From assembly GCA_963839815.1 (NCBI GenBank), contig CAWIWF010000003.1, forward strand, positions 62,001 through 126,000: DNA of 64,000 nt, given 5' to 3'. How positions within the stretch are numbered: the stretch's first letter is position 1; the number at the start of each line of letters is the position of its first letter. A program made the translations under genes and the position numbers. Of the stretch, positions 45,998-53,827 are shown piece by piece. Below the pieces are notes generated by a model. The model was not told the origin of the DNA. It saw only the letters and a list, made by a program, of their open reading frames with translations, and did not search any database. This stretch comes from JACVRM01 sp963839815 (GTDB taxonomy: Bacteria; Actinomycetota; Thermoleophilia; Gaiellales; Gaiellaceae).

Positions 45998-46948
45998 CTA
46001 GGCGAGCGCTGAGCGGAGCCGCTCGATCTCGGCCCGGTCGTCGGCGCCCGGCTCGAACCCGGCCTGCCGGAACGTGGCATCGGCTTCCGCCAGGGCGGCG
46101 GCTGCACGCTCCCGGTCGCCGCGTGCATGCGCGATGGCGGCGGTGTTGAAGGCGCGCATCGCCTGCCCGTAGGGATCGCCCGAGCCGTAGGCGCTCGCCT
46201 CGTCGAGGAGCCGTTCGGCAGCGTCGGTGTTTCCGAGGCGGAGCTCCACGTGGCCGAGGTTGTGGAGCTCCACGCCGACCATGCCGCGGTCGCCGATCTG
46301 ACGGTTCAGCTCGAGACTCTCGGCGAAGAGCTCGGCGGCCCGGTGGAAGTCGCCCTCCAGGCGCGCAGCCTGCGCGTGCATGTGCAGCGGCGCCTGGCCG
46401 AGCGCCGGCTCCAGGTCGCGCGCGTGGCGTCGGGCCGCCTCCGCCAGCTCGCGCGCGCGAGCCCCGTCGCCGTCGTCGAACGCAAGCCGGCTCAGCCCCA
46501 GGTGGGCGAGCGCGAGTGCCTCCGGGTCGCCCGCAGCGTCGGCGGCCGCGAGCGCCGCCTCGCTCTGCAGCCGCGACTCCATGCTGTCGCCGACCCGGTA
46601 CGCGAGCAGCCCGGCGCCGTAGTGAGCGAGGGCGCGCTCGCGGGACGGAGCTGCGCCCTCGGCGAAGGCGGCCCTGAGAAACTCCAGGCCGCCTGCCGCG
46701 TCGCCCGCCAGCACCCATACGCGCCAGGCGCCCGCTGCGAGCTCCGCCGCGGCGTCCGTGTCGCCGTCGGCGAGCAGCCGGCGCACAGCCCCGCCCAGCC
46801 GCTCGCGCTCGGCGAGAAGCTGCTCGACCTCGGCTCCGGGCTCGCCGCCGACCGGCCGTCCAAGGGACGAGGGAAACGACCAACGTGCCGCGCGCGCGAG
46901 AGCGACCAGCCGGTCGGCGTCATCCCTGCTCGTCTCCGCCGTCGCCAC
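45998..46948 (-). CDS. TPR-repeat protein
   Basis: A 316-residue all-helical protein made of about seven TPR-like hairpins (AALAAADAAGDPEALALAHL, ELFAESLELNRQIGDRGMVG, DEASAYGSGDPYGQAMRAFN). It resembles the C-terminal part of regulator/cyclase ATPase proteins but has no catalytic or DNA-binding domain, so a scaffold or regulatory role is possible. The GTG at 46948 is fixed by a TACGAT hexamer 6 nt upstream; the longer in-frame extension would run across the promoter of the divergent TolB-like gene. Confidence 0.7.
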   Translation of the reverse strand: MATAETSRDDADRLVALARAARWSFPSSLGRPVGGEPGAEVEQLLAERERLGGAVRRLLADGDTDAAAELAAGAWRVWVLAGDAAGGLEFLRAAFAEGAAPSRERALAHYGAGLLAYRVGDSMESRLQSEAALAAADAAGDPEALALAHLGLSRLAFDDGDGARARELAEAARRHARDLEPALGQAPLHMHAQAARLEGDFHRAAELFAESLELNRQIGDRGMVGVELHNLGHVELRLGNTDAAERLLDEASAYGSGDPYGQAMRAFNTAAIAHARGDRERAAAALAEADATFRQAGFEPGADDRAEIERLRSALA

Positions 46949-46954
46949 GCTGCG

Positions 46955-46960
46955 ATCGTA
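46955..46960 (-). promoter_or_regulatory. -10 element of TPR gene (leaderless)
   Basis: TACGAT on the minus strand, 6 nt before the GTG. Confidence 0.5.
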
Positions 46961-47008
46961 CGCCAGCTGCCTGGAGGGAATCCAGACCGGGCCGCGGACG
47001 TTCTCGCC

Positions 47009-47027
47009 TATACCCCAATAGGGTATA
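47009..47027. promoter_or_regulatory. Palindromic operator upstream of the TolB-like gene
   Basis: TATACCC and GGGTATA are exact complements around CAATA; the right arm runs into TATAAG (47024-47029), a likely -10. The shape matches operators of the CsoR/CstR/RcnR repressor family (copper, persulfide or nickel sensing). No such regulator gene is in the window. Confidence 0.5.
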
Positions 47028-47048
47028 AGGAAGGACGGGAGAGACACC

Positions 47049-47996
47049 ATGACACGAACACACCTCATACTCGTCACCGGGGCCGCGGCGGCCGCACTCG
47101 CCGTCCCGGTGGCCTTCGCGGTCAGCGCCTCAGCCAACCGCGCCGCCCAGCCCCAGGACGCTGCGGAGATCGTCTTCGTGCGGGGTCAGGGCACGGCGAG
47201 GGAGCTCTACCGGATCCGTGAGGACGGCACGGGCCTGCGCCGTCTGACCCGCAACCGCGTCTCCGAGGGGGCACCGAACGTCTCCCCTGATGGACGCCTG
47301 ATCGCGTTCTCGCGCTTCGTCGGCGGCGACGAGGAGCTCTTCGTGATGACCGCCGACGGCCGCAACGTGCGCCAGCTCACTCGCAACCGACGCCAGGACC
47401 TGCAGCCTGTCTGGTCGCCGGACGGAAAGCTGCTCGCATTCGTGTCCGACCGCGGCCGCCCGGGGGAGCCCGAGCTCTGGATCATGCGAGCGGACGGGTC
47501 GGCGCCGCGACGTCTGGTGCGGACACTGAACCACCGCGGCTGGCAGGACAACCAGTACGGCCCGGCCTGGTCGCCGGACGGGAAGCGCATCGTCTTCTCC
47601 ATGTCCGTGCGCGAGGGCAATCCGGAGCTCTTCTCGGTCGGGGTCGACGGCAGGGGGCTGCGGCGGCTGACGCGGACGGGCGGCGACGCCGAGACGTTCG
47701 GCGACGACACGATGCCCGACTGGTCGCCCGACGGCCGCGCGGTCGTGTTCGTCTCGAACCGCAGCGGCGTCTCGTCCGACGTGTGGGTGATGCGTGCCGA
47801 CGGCAAGGCCCAGCGGAAGCTCGCCGGGCACCCGCGGGTGGACGAGTGGTTCCCGCGCTACTCGCCCGACGGCACCCGCATCCTGTTCACCGACCTGCTG
47901 GCGACCCGGAGCTGGGTATCCGTGATGAGGGCCGACGGGACCGGTGCCCGGCGGATCACCCCGGGCGCAGAGGCCGACTGGGTGCCGTCTCCCTAG
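47049..47996 (+). CDS. Secreted TolB-like WD40/PD40 beta-propeller protein
   Basis: A 315-residue protein with a signal peptide (LILVTGAAAAALAVPVAFAV). It then has six PD40 blades with the repeated pattern of SPDGRLIAF, SPDGKLLAF, SPDGKRIVF, SPDGRAVVF and SPDGTRILF, each preceded by an MRADG-type turn. It resembles the C-terminal propeller of TolB but is not part of a Tol-Pal system here. A binding or sensing role outside the membrane is likely. The ATG has GGGAG upstream and is controlled by the palindrome at 47009. Confidence 0.82.
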   Translation: MTRTHLILVTGAAAAALAVPVAFAVSASANRAAQPQDAAEIVFVRGQGTARELYRIREDGTGLRRLTRNRVSEGAPNVSPDGRLIAFSRFVGGDEELFVMTADGRNVRQLTRNRRQDLQPVWSPDGKLLAFVSDRGRPGEPELWIMRADGSAPRRLVRTLNHRGWQDNQYGPAWSPDGKRIVFSMSVREGNPELFSVGVDGRGLRRLTRTGGDAETFGDDTMPDWSPDGRAVVFVSNRSGVSSDVWVMRADGKAQRKLAGHPRVDEWFPRYSPDGTRILFTDLLATRSWVSVMRADGTGARRITPGAEADWVPSP

Positions 47997-47998
47997 GC

Positions 47999-48020
47999 AG
48001 CCGCCCGCGCGGGTGCGGCT
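47999..48020 (+). terminator. Hairpin after TolB-like gene
   Basis: AGCCGC pairs with GCGGCT around a GC-rich inner stem, directly after the stop. No T-run, so only a possible terminator. Confidence 0.4.
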
Positions 48021-48170
48021 CCTCGTGAGCCCGCCCGCGCCCCGGGCGGGGCCAGCGGGAGGTCGCGCAGCCCGCAACGGGCCGCTCCCCCGGCGTCGTC
48101 AACTTTGGTTGCCCGCGTTTTAGCGCAATCGGCCAGGGGAACAGCACTTGCGAGCGACGAAGGAGGCTGT

Positions 48171-48248
48171 ATGAGCATTCTCTGGATCATTCTCATCGTG
48201 ATCTTGGTTCTGGCTCTCCTCGGGTTCTTCACCCGGGGCCGCTGGTAA
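48171..48248 (+). CDS. 25-residue hydrophobic membrane peptide
   Basis: MSILWIILIVILVLALLGFF followed by TRGRW: a single transmembrane helix with a positively charged end. It is real rather than chance because AAGGAGG lies 4 nt before the ATG, its base composition is lower in GC than the surroundings, and a strong terminator follows. It resembles tiny bacterial membrane proteins of the DUF3309/YtpI kind. Function unknown; a stress or membrane-associated role is possible. Confidence 0.65.
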   Translation: MSILWIILIVILVLALLGFFTRGRW

Positions 48249-48276
48249 GAGCGGGACCACCACGCAGGTGAAATAG

Positions 48277-48308
48277 GCCGCCCGGCACTTGCCGGGCGGC
48301 TCGCTTTT
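48277..48308 (+). terminator. Rho-independent terminator
   Basis: GCCGCCCGGC, loop ACTT, GCCGGGCGGC, then TCGCTTTT. A perfect 10-bp stem ending the transcript of the 25-residue peptide gene. Confidence 0.85.
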
Positions 48309-48323
48309 GGCGACTCTGCAGGC

Positions 48324-49109
48324 ATGGCCGACGTCGCCGCCCTGCTCGCCGACGCTGATGGCCGTGCCCGGCTGCCACGCCTCGGCGGGATGGCCCGGGC
48401 CGACGGCGTCGTGATCGCCAGCGACCGCTACTGGGCCTACGCCGGTGTCGACGGATCGCTACGGGAAGGAACGCTGCCGCAGGGCCGTCGTCTGGCGGCC
48501 GTGCCGCTCGTCCGTGGTCTTGCCCGCCTGTCCGCCTCGCTGACGCCGCTCTTCCGCGGCGACGGCGTCGCCCGGCGAGGCGAGCGCCCGCTGCTCGCGC
48601 TCGCGCTCGTCGTCCCCTTCGGCTTTGTGTTCCTGCCCGAGCGGGTCGGCACCGGGCTCGGCATCGCGGTCACGCTCGCGCTGCTGGCCTGGCTCTTCCG
48701 CGGCCGGACACGCGCGCTCCACGGCGCCGAGCACCGGGCGATTGCGGCCGTCGAGGAGCGGCGGCTGCTCGCGACCTGGCACGGGGAGGCGCGTCCCACG
48801 CGCTTCGCGCGCCGGTGCGGCACCAACTTCGCGGCGCTCGTCCTGCCGGTCGCGACGACGGCCGACCGCCTCTGGCCCCTGCCGACCGCGGTGCTGACAC
48901 CGCTGCTCGTGGCGCTCTTCTCGCTTGCCTTCACGATGGAGCTCTGGCGGGCCGTGCAGGGTTCCAACCGACTGCCCGCCCGGCTGCTGCTGCTCCCCGG
49001 GCTGGGACTGCAGCGGCTGACCACGGGCGAGCCCACGGTCGCCGAGACCCAGGTCGCCCTTAGCGCGACGGCGTCGGTGCTCCGCCGCGAGCTCGCCGAC
49101 GCGGCCTAG
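48324..49109 (+). CDS. DUF1385 family membrane protein
   Basis: A 261-residue protein with three or four hydrophobic helices and the family landmarks VPLVRGLARLSASL, LHGAEHRAIAAVE (family HGAEHK) and RRCGTNFAALVL; the end LQRLTTGEPTVAETQVAL matches the LTTrEP..eqlEVA tail. The N-terminal GGQAV-type motif is reduced to GGMARADGVV. Function of DUF1385 is unproven. The ATG at 48324 follows a GACTCT hexamer by 6 nt. It overlaps the convergent gene by 4 nt. Confidence 0.8.
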   Translation: MADVAALLADADGRARLPRLGGMARADGVVIASDRYWAYAGVDGSLREGTLPQGRRLAAVPLVRGLARLSASLTPLFRGDGVARRGERPLLALALVVPFGFVFLPERVGTGLGIAVTLALLAWLFRGRTRALHGAEHRAIAAVEERRLLATWHGEARPTRFARRCGTNFAALVLPVATTADRLWPLPTAVLTPLLVALFSLAFTMELWRAVQGSNRLPARLLLLPGLGLQRLTTGEPTVAETQVALSATASVLRRELADAA

Positions 49110-51739
49110 CGGTCGACCGGCGGCAGCTCGAGCGCGAGAAACATCTCGACCACCTCCGGGTCGAACTGCGTGCCGGCACCCGCACGCAGGCGGTCGTACG
49201 CCTCCTCGGTGGAGAGCGCGCCGCGGTACGGACGGTCGGTGACCATGGCGTGGAAGGCGTCGCAGACGAAGACGATGCGCGCCTCGAGCGGGATCTCGGC
49301 GCCTGCCGTCCCGTCGGGATAGCCGCCGCCGTCCCACCGCTCGTGGCATGCGCGCACGATGCGGGCCACATCTGCGAGGCGCTCCACCGGGGCAAGGATG
49401 CGCTCGCCGATCACCGGGTGCTGCTCGACGATCAGCCGCTCCTCGGCCGTGAGCGGACCGGGCTTCGCGAGGATCTCCTGCGGGATGCCGAGCTTGCCGA
49501 TGTCATGCAGGAGAGCGCCGTACTCGAGGCTCCGCATGCGGCCGGCATCGAGCCCGAGCCGCTCGCCGACTGCGAGGGCTGCATCGCTGATCCAGCGCGC
49601 ATGGGACGACGTGTACTCGTCGGTCGCCTCCAGCGCGTTCGCGAGCACGGCCACCGTCGAGACGAACAGCTGCTCGAGCGCGTCCCAGTTGGTCGCGCTC
49701 GTCAGCGCCAGCGAGGTCTGATCGGCGATCCCCGCCAGCAGCCGGAGAATGCGCGTGCGAGACCCGTCGTCGGCGTCGATCGCGGCGACGAGGCCGCCCC
49801 GGCGCCCGTCGAGGGAGATGGGCGCCACAAAGTAGGACGAGCCGGGGGGTGGCTCGATGCCCGCCTGCGTAAGCATCGCGGGGGGAACCTCGAACGGCTC
49901 GGTCTGGTCCATGTAGACCCCGGCATGCTCGAGCGGAATCCGGGTCGGCAGGTTGAGCGGGCGCTCGCCGGCGTCGGCGAGGAGCTCGATGAAGCCGGTG
50001 CCGTTGTCCAGCCAGAGGGCGGTGCGGCGGGCTTCGGAGAGTGCGGCGGTCGCCTCGACGATGCGCCTCGCCGTCACGTCGACGCCGGCTGCGGTCGCGA
50101 GCTCGCGGCTGAACCGGAGCAGCACGTGGGCGATCTCGGCACTTTCGAAGGCACGCTCCGCCGTCCGCCGCTGCTCCTCGTAGAGGCGGGCGTTCTCGAG
50201 CGCGACCGACGCATGACCGGCGAGCACCTCCAGCAGGCGCACGTCGTCCGCGTCGAACTGCCCCGCGCCCAGCTTGGAGAGGACGAGTACGCCGATTGTG
50301 CGGGCGCCGTAGCGGAGGGGGACGGCGACGATCGATTCCTCGACGTCGTCGGTCCCGGGCAGCCGGACGCTGAACTCGCACTCCCGGCTGTCGGTGACGA
50401 GCACCGACTCCCCGGTGGCGGCGGCGCGCCCGGTGATGCCTTCGCCGACCAGGCACTCGACCGCGTCGGGGCCGAGCTCCGGGTTGCCGAGGTCGCCGTG
50501 GAACGCGATCGACGAGAGCCGCTCGTCCTCGATCAGCAGGACTCGGCAGTTGTGGTAGTCGATGAGGGTGCGGAGCTCGGTGACGATCGCCCAGCCGATC
50601 GCCTGCACGTCGTTGAGCCGGTTGAGCCTGCCGGCGAGGCTCTGCAGCATCTTGAGATGGGCGATCGAGCGGGCGTCGCGACCGCGTGCGGGTGTCCCCG
50701 GGCGGTCGGGCGCGCACTCGGCGAAGACGCTCAGGCCGTCCCCACCCGCTGCCTTCGCGGTCATCATCGCCGACTCGGCGCAGATCGCCAGCTCGCGCGC
50801 GCTGCCGGCATGGAGCGGGCTCTCGGCGATGCCGACCGAGACGCGTACGCGGCCGTCGGGTGAGAGCTCGATCTCGTGCAGGCGTTCTCGGAGCCGCTGG
50901 GCGATCGCGATCGCGTCGTCGAGCGTCGAGGAGGGGAGCACCACGCCGAACTCCTCGCCGCCGACCCGGCAGACGACGTCCGACTCGCGCGCCAGCCCTC
51001 GCAGGAGCTCGCCGAACGAGACGAGGACGGCATCGCCTGCGCCGTGTCCGTAGACGTCGTTGACCCGCTTAAAGTCGTCGAGGTCGAGCATTACGAGCGC
51101 GACCGCGTCTCCCGTCCTGCCGGCGCGCGCCACCTCCGACTTGAGCCGTTCGTGGAAGTGGCGGTGGTTGAAGAGACCGGTCAGCGAGTCGGTCTGCGCC
51201 TGATGCTCGAGCCGGGCGCGGATCTGCGCGTTGTCGAGCGCGAGCGCCGCAGCGTCGGCGAAGCGGCAGGCGAGCTCGAACTCGTCCGGCTCGAACCGCG
51301 CCTCTTCGCCCAGGCGGTAGATGTTGAGCGTCCCCTTGAGCACGCCGCGGGCCTCGAGCGGCACCACGATCAGCGCCTCGGGCTCCGCGGGGGTGCCGGG
51401 CACGGTCGCGACCCGGGGGTCGCGGACGGCGTCGTTGGTCAGTGCCGGCTGCCGGTTCTCGACCGCCCACCCCGTCAGCCCCTGGCCGATCGCGGGACGG
51501 TTCCGCATGATCTCGTCGGTCCAGTTGCCGCGCGCGAGGATCGGCACCAGCCTGCCGTTCGCGTCGTCGAGCTCGTAGACGGTCAGCGCCTCGTAGAAGA
51601 CGATCTCGGCAAGCTGTGCCGCGATCCGCTCGAGCAGGGCCTCGAGCGACTGCTCGGCGAGCAGGTCGTGGAAGACGTCGGCGAGCCGCTGGTACGAGTC
51701 CGTGCGGTCGAACGGATACGCAGGGGCGCGCAGATCCAC
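49106..51739 (-). CDS. GAF-GGDEF-GAF-GAF-HD-GYP cyclic-di-GMP turnover protein
   Basis: An 877-residue cytoplasmic protein. GAF 1 (about 25-185), then a GGDEF domain (about 190-350) with TDSLTGLFNHRHF and the active-site GGEEF near residue 263, then GAF 2 (about 385-535), GAF 3 (about 560-680) and HD-GYP (about 690-877) with LLHDIGKLGIPQEIL. The HHE motif reads CHERWDGGGYPDG, so one metal-ligand His is Cys. The protein could both make and degrade cyclic-di-GMP, or use one domain as a sensor. No transmembrane segment. GTG start; no clear promoter. Confidence 0.9.
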   Translation of the reverse strand: MDLRAPAYPFDRTDSYQRLADVFHDLLAEQSLEALLERIAAQLAEIVFYEALTVYELDDANGRLVPILARGNWTDEIMRNRPAIGQGLTGWAVENRQPALTNDAVRDPRVATVPGTPAEPEALIVVPLEARGVLKGTLNIYRLGEEARFEPDEFELACRFADAAALALDNAQIRARLEHQAQTDSLTGLFNHRHFHERLKSEVARAGRTGDAVALVMLDLDDFKRVNDVYGHGAGDAVLVSFGELLRGLARESDVVCRVGGEEFGVVLPSSTLDDAIAIAQRLRERLHEIELSPDGRVRVSVGIAESPLHAGSARELAICAESAMMTAKAAGGDGLSVFAECAPDRPGTPARGRDARSIAHLKMLQSLAGRLNRLNDVQAIGWAIVTELRTLIDYHNCRVLLIEDERLSSIAFHGDLGNPELGPDAVECLVGEGITGRAAATGESVLVTDSRECEFSVRLPGTDDVEESIVAVPLRYGARTIGVLVLSKLGAGQFDADDVRLLEVLAGHASVALENARLYEEQRRTAERAFESAEIAHVLLRFSRELATAAGVDVTARRIVEATAALSEARRTALWLDNGTGFIELLADAGERPLNLPTRIPLEHAGVYMDQTEPFEVPPAMLTQAGIEPPPGSSYFVAPISLDGRRGGLVAAIDADDGSRTRILRLLAGIADQTSLALTSATNWDALEQLFVSTVAVLANALEATDEYTSSHARWISDAALAVGERLGLDAGRMRSLEYGALLHDIGKLGIPQEILAKPGPLTAEERLIVEQHPVIGERILAPVERLADVARIVRACHERWDGGGYPDGTAGAEIPLEARIVFVCDAFHAMVTDRPYRGALSTEEAYDRLRAGAGTQFDPEVVEMFLALELPPVDR

Positions 51740-51802
51740 CTTGCGCGTATCGGCACGCCCGCCGGGAGGCTTGATGGCAGCGACGCTGCCAGTCGCGGGG
51801 CG

Positions 51803-52999
51803 TTAGCGGGCTGCCGGAAGGATGCGGCCGCTGACCTCGCCGAGCTCGAATCCGCCGCTGCCGCCGGTGCGGGCGCGGAGGGTGACCTCGTCGCCGTCTT
51901 CGAGGAAGGTGCGGGTTGTGCCGGCGGCGCTCAGCGGCTCGCTGCCGTTCCACGTCAGCTCGATGAAGCTGCCGCGGCTGCCAGGGTCCGGGCCCGAGAT
52001 CGTGCCCGAGGCGAGCAGGTCGCCGGTGCGAAGCGAGGCGCCGTTCGAGGTCAGGTGCGCGATCTGCTGGTCGATCGTCCAGTAGAGGTTCCGAGCGCTC
52101 ATGCGGGAGACCACCTCGGCGTCGTCGGCACCGGCCGGCCGCAGCTCGACCTCGAGGTCGAGATCCCACACCGTCGGCTGCTCGACGCGCAGGTGCGGCA
52201 GCGGCCTGGGATCCTGCTCGACGGCGTCCACGAGCCACGGCTCGAGCGCCTCGAGCGGTGTCACCCAGGCGGCGATCGAGGTGGCGAACGACTTGCCGAG
52301 GAAGGGGCCGAGCGGCTGGTACTCCCACGCCTGGATGTCGCGCGCGCTCCAGTCGTTCACGAGGACGACGCCGAACACGTGCTCGCGTGCGCGTGCCGCC
52401 GGAACCGGCTCGCCGAGCTCGCTCGCCAGGCCGACCACGAAGCCGAGCTCGAGCTCGATGTCGAGGCGCGAGGACGGCCGGAAGGCCGGTGCCTCGGCGT
52501 CAGGCGGCTTCACCTGGCCGCGCGGGCGGACGATGGGCGTCCCGCTCGGCACGACCGTGCCGGCGCGCCCGTGGTACGCGATGGGGAGGTGCAGCCAGTT
52601 CGGCAACAGGGGCTCCGAGTCCGGCCGGAACAGTCGCCCGAGGTTTTCCGCGTGCGCGCGCGACGAGTAGAAGTCGACGTAGTCGGCGACCTCGAAGGGA
52701 AGCTGCACGTCGGTCTCGGCCATCGCGGTGAGCGCCGGCTCGAGCCGGTCGCGCTCGGTGGAGAGCAGCTCCTGCACCCGGCCTCGCGTCGCGCGCCAGA
52801 CTTCGGGGCCGGCGGCCATGAACGGGTTGAGCGAGGCAGTCGCGAAGAGCGTCGGGTCCGCGTCGAGGAGCCCGGTGGAGGCGAGCAGGGCCAGGTCGAG
52901 GACGAGGTCGTCGGCGGCGACGGCCACCCGGGGCGGGCCGCCGGGGAGCGCGCAGACCCCGTAGGGCAGGTGGGCGAGCGCGGGCTCGCTGGTGCTCAT
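51803..52999 (-). CDS. fahA: Fumarylacetoacetase
   Basis: A 398-residue FAH-family hydrolase that splits fumarylacetoacetate to fumarate and acetoacetate, the last step of tyrosine/homogentisate degradation. It has the N-terminal FAH domain (VADYVDFYSSRAHAENLGRL), then PIAYHGRAGTVVPSG, ELELGFVVG, VLVNDWSARDIQAWEYQPLG and GDLLASGTISGPDPGSRGS, matching the eukaryotic-type enzyme nearly full length. The ATG overlaps the upstream gene's stop by 4 nt, so both are made from one mRNA. Homogentisate dioxygenase is not in the window. Confidence 0.92.
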   Translation of the reverse strand: MSTSEPALAHLPYGVCALPGGPPRVAVAADDLVLDLALLASTGLLDADPTLFATASLNPFMAAGPEVWRATRGRVQELLSTERDRLEPALTAMAETDVQLPFEVADYVDFYSSRAHAENLGRLFRPDSEPLLPNWLHLPIAYHGRAGTVVPSGTPIVRPRGQVKPPDAEAPAFRPSSRLDIELELGFVVGLASELGEPVPAARAREHVFGVVLVNDWSARDIQAWEYQPLGPFLGKSFATSIAAWVTPLEALEPWLVDAVEQDPRPLPHLRVEQPTVWDLDLEVELRPAGADDAEVVSRMSARNLYWTIDQQIAHLTSNGASLRTGDLLASGTISGPDPGSRGSFIELTWNGSEPLSAAGTTRTFLEDGDEVTLRARTGGSGGFELGEVSGRILPAAR

Positions 53000-53751
53000 C
53001 GCGGCAGCATCCCGAGCGCACGGAGCTCTTCGATCGGCTCCGCGAAGCTGCAGCTGCCGAAGCCGGTGAACAGCTCACGGCGCATGCGGGCGGCTTCGCC
53101 GGCGCCGGCGCGGCGGTCACGCCAGGTGAACTCGCCGGCGTCGAGCGTGAAGGCGGAGGTGTCTCGCTCGTCGAGCGCGCGCTCCTCGTCGCCGAAGAGC
53201 GCGGCTGCGAGCAGGTTGAGGAAACCGTGCTCGTGCTCGCCGCGCACGGCATGGTGCAGCCCCGCCGTCGCCTTGAAGGGCAGCCCGAGCCCGCGGCAGC
53301 GGCGGACGAAGCCGGCGAGCTCCTCCACGGCCGGGATGCTGGCACCGCCGCAGCGCACCTTGGCGCGCAGCCCTGCCGCGGCGATCGGCTCGATGTCCGC
53401 CCCGGGCGCCACCTCGACGTAGACCTCGGGGGCGCGCTCCGCAAGGCCGTCGAGCCGCTCGGGGAGCGGCAGCTCCAGCGCCTCGACACGCCCGTCCGCC
53501 GGCAGGTCGCCGAGCGGGACGTCGACGACGACGCTGAGCCGCGCGGGCCGGTCGAACGGCAGCTCGGCGAGGCGGGAGGCGCGGCAGACGAAGCGCCCGA
53601 CCAGCCAGGCCTCACCGCTCGCGCGGGCCCGCTCGTGGTCGTCGAGCGCCTCGGCAAGCGGCAGCTCCGCGGGCGGGAACATCGGTGCGTGGTCGACCAA
53701 GTCCGCCAGCAGCGCGACCCGCGCGTCGGTGGCCGTGAGGGGCGCCGGCAT
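52996..53751 (-). CDS. Uncharacterised protein coupled to fumarylacetoacetase
   Basis: A 251-residue soluble protein I do not recognise as a named family. Repeated strand-helix units (LSVVVDVPLGDLPA, EVYVEVAPGADIEPIAAAG, LRAKVRCGGASIPAVEELA) suggest a TIM-barrel-like fold, and LPFKATAGLHHAVRGEHEHG is a likely active-site block rich in His, followed by GFLNLLAAALFGDEE. The ATG at 53751 is supported by TAGGCT 8 nt upstream. Its ATGA overlap with fahA suggests a role in aromatic amino acid breakdown, which is inference. Confidence 0.7.
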   Translation of the reverse strand: MPAPLTATDARVALLADLVDHAPMFPPAELPLAEALDDHERARASGEAWLVGRFVCRASRLAELPFDRPARLSVVVDVPLGDLPADGRVEALELPLPERLDGLAERAPEVYVEVAPGADIEPIAAAGLRAKVRCGGASIPAVEELAGFVRRCRGLGLPFKATAGLHHAVRGEHEHGFLNLLAAALFGDEERALDERDTSAFTLDAGEFTWRDRRAGAGEAARMRRELFTGFGSCSFAEPIEELRALGMLPR

Positions 53752-53759
53752 GGGGCGGC

Positions 53760-53765
53760 AGCCTA
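53760..53765 (-). promoter_or_regulatory. -10 element of the fahA operon
   Basis: TAGGCT, 8 nt before the ATG at 53751. It forms a back-to-back promoter region with the xdhC promoter. Confidence 0.45.
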
Positions 53766-53814
53766 CGCACGGCGCCGCCATGACGTCGCGACGCGCCGGC
53801 TGGCGACGACGGGA

Positions 53815-53820
53815 TACCCT
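53815..53820 (+). promoter_or_regulatory. -10 element of xdhC (leaderless)
   Basis: TACCCT followed by 7 nt and the GTG at 53828. Confidence 0.5.
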
Positions 53821-53827
53821 GGGTGAC

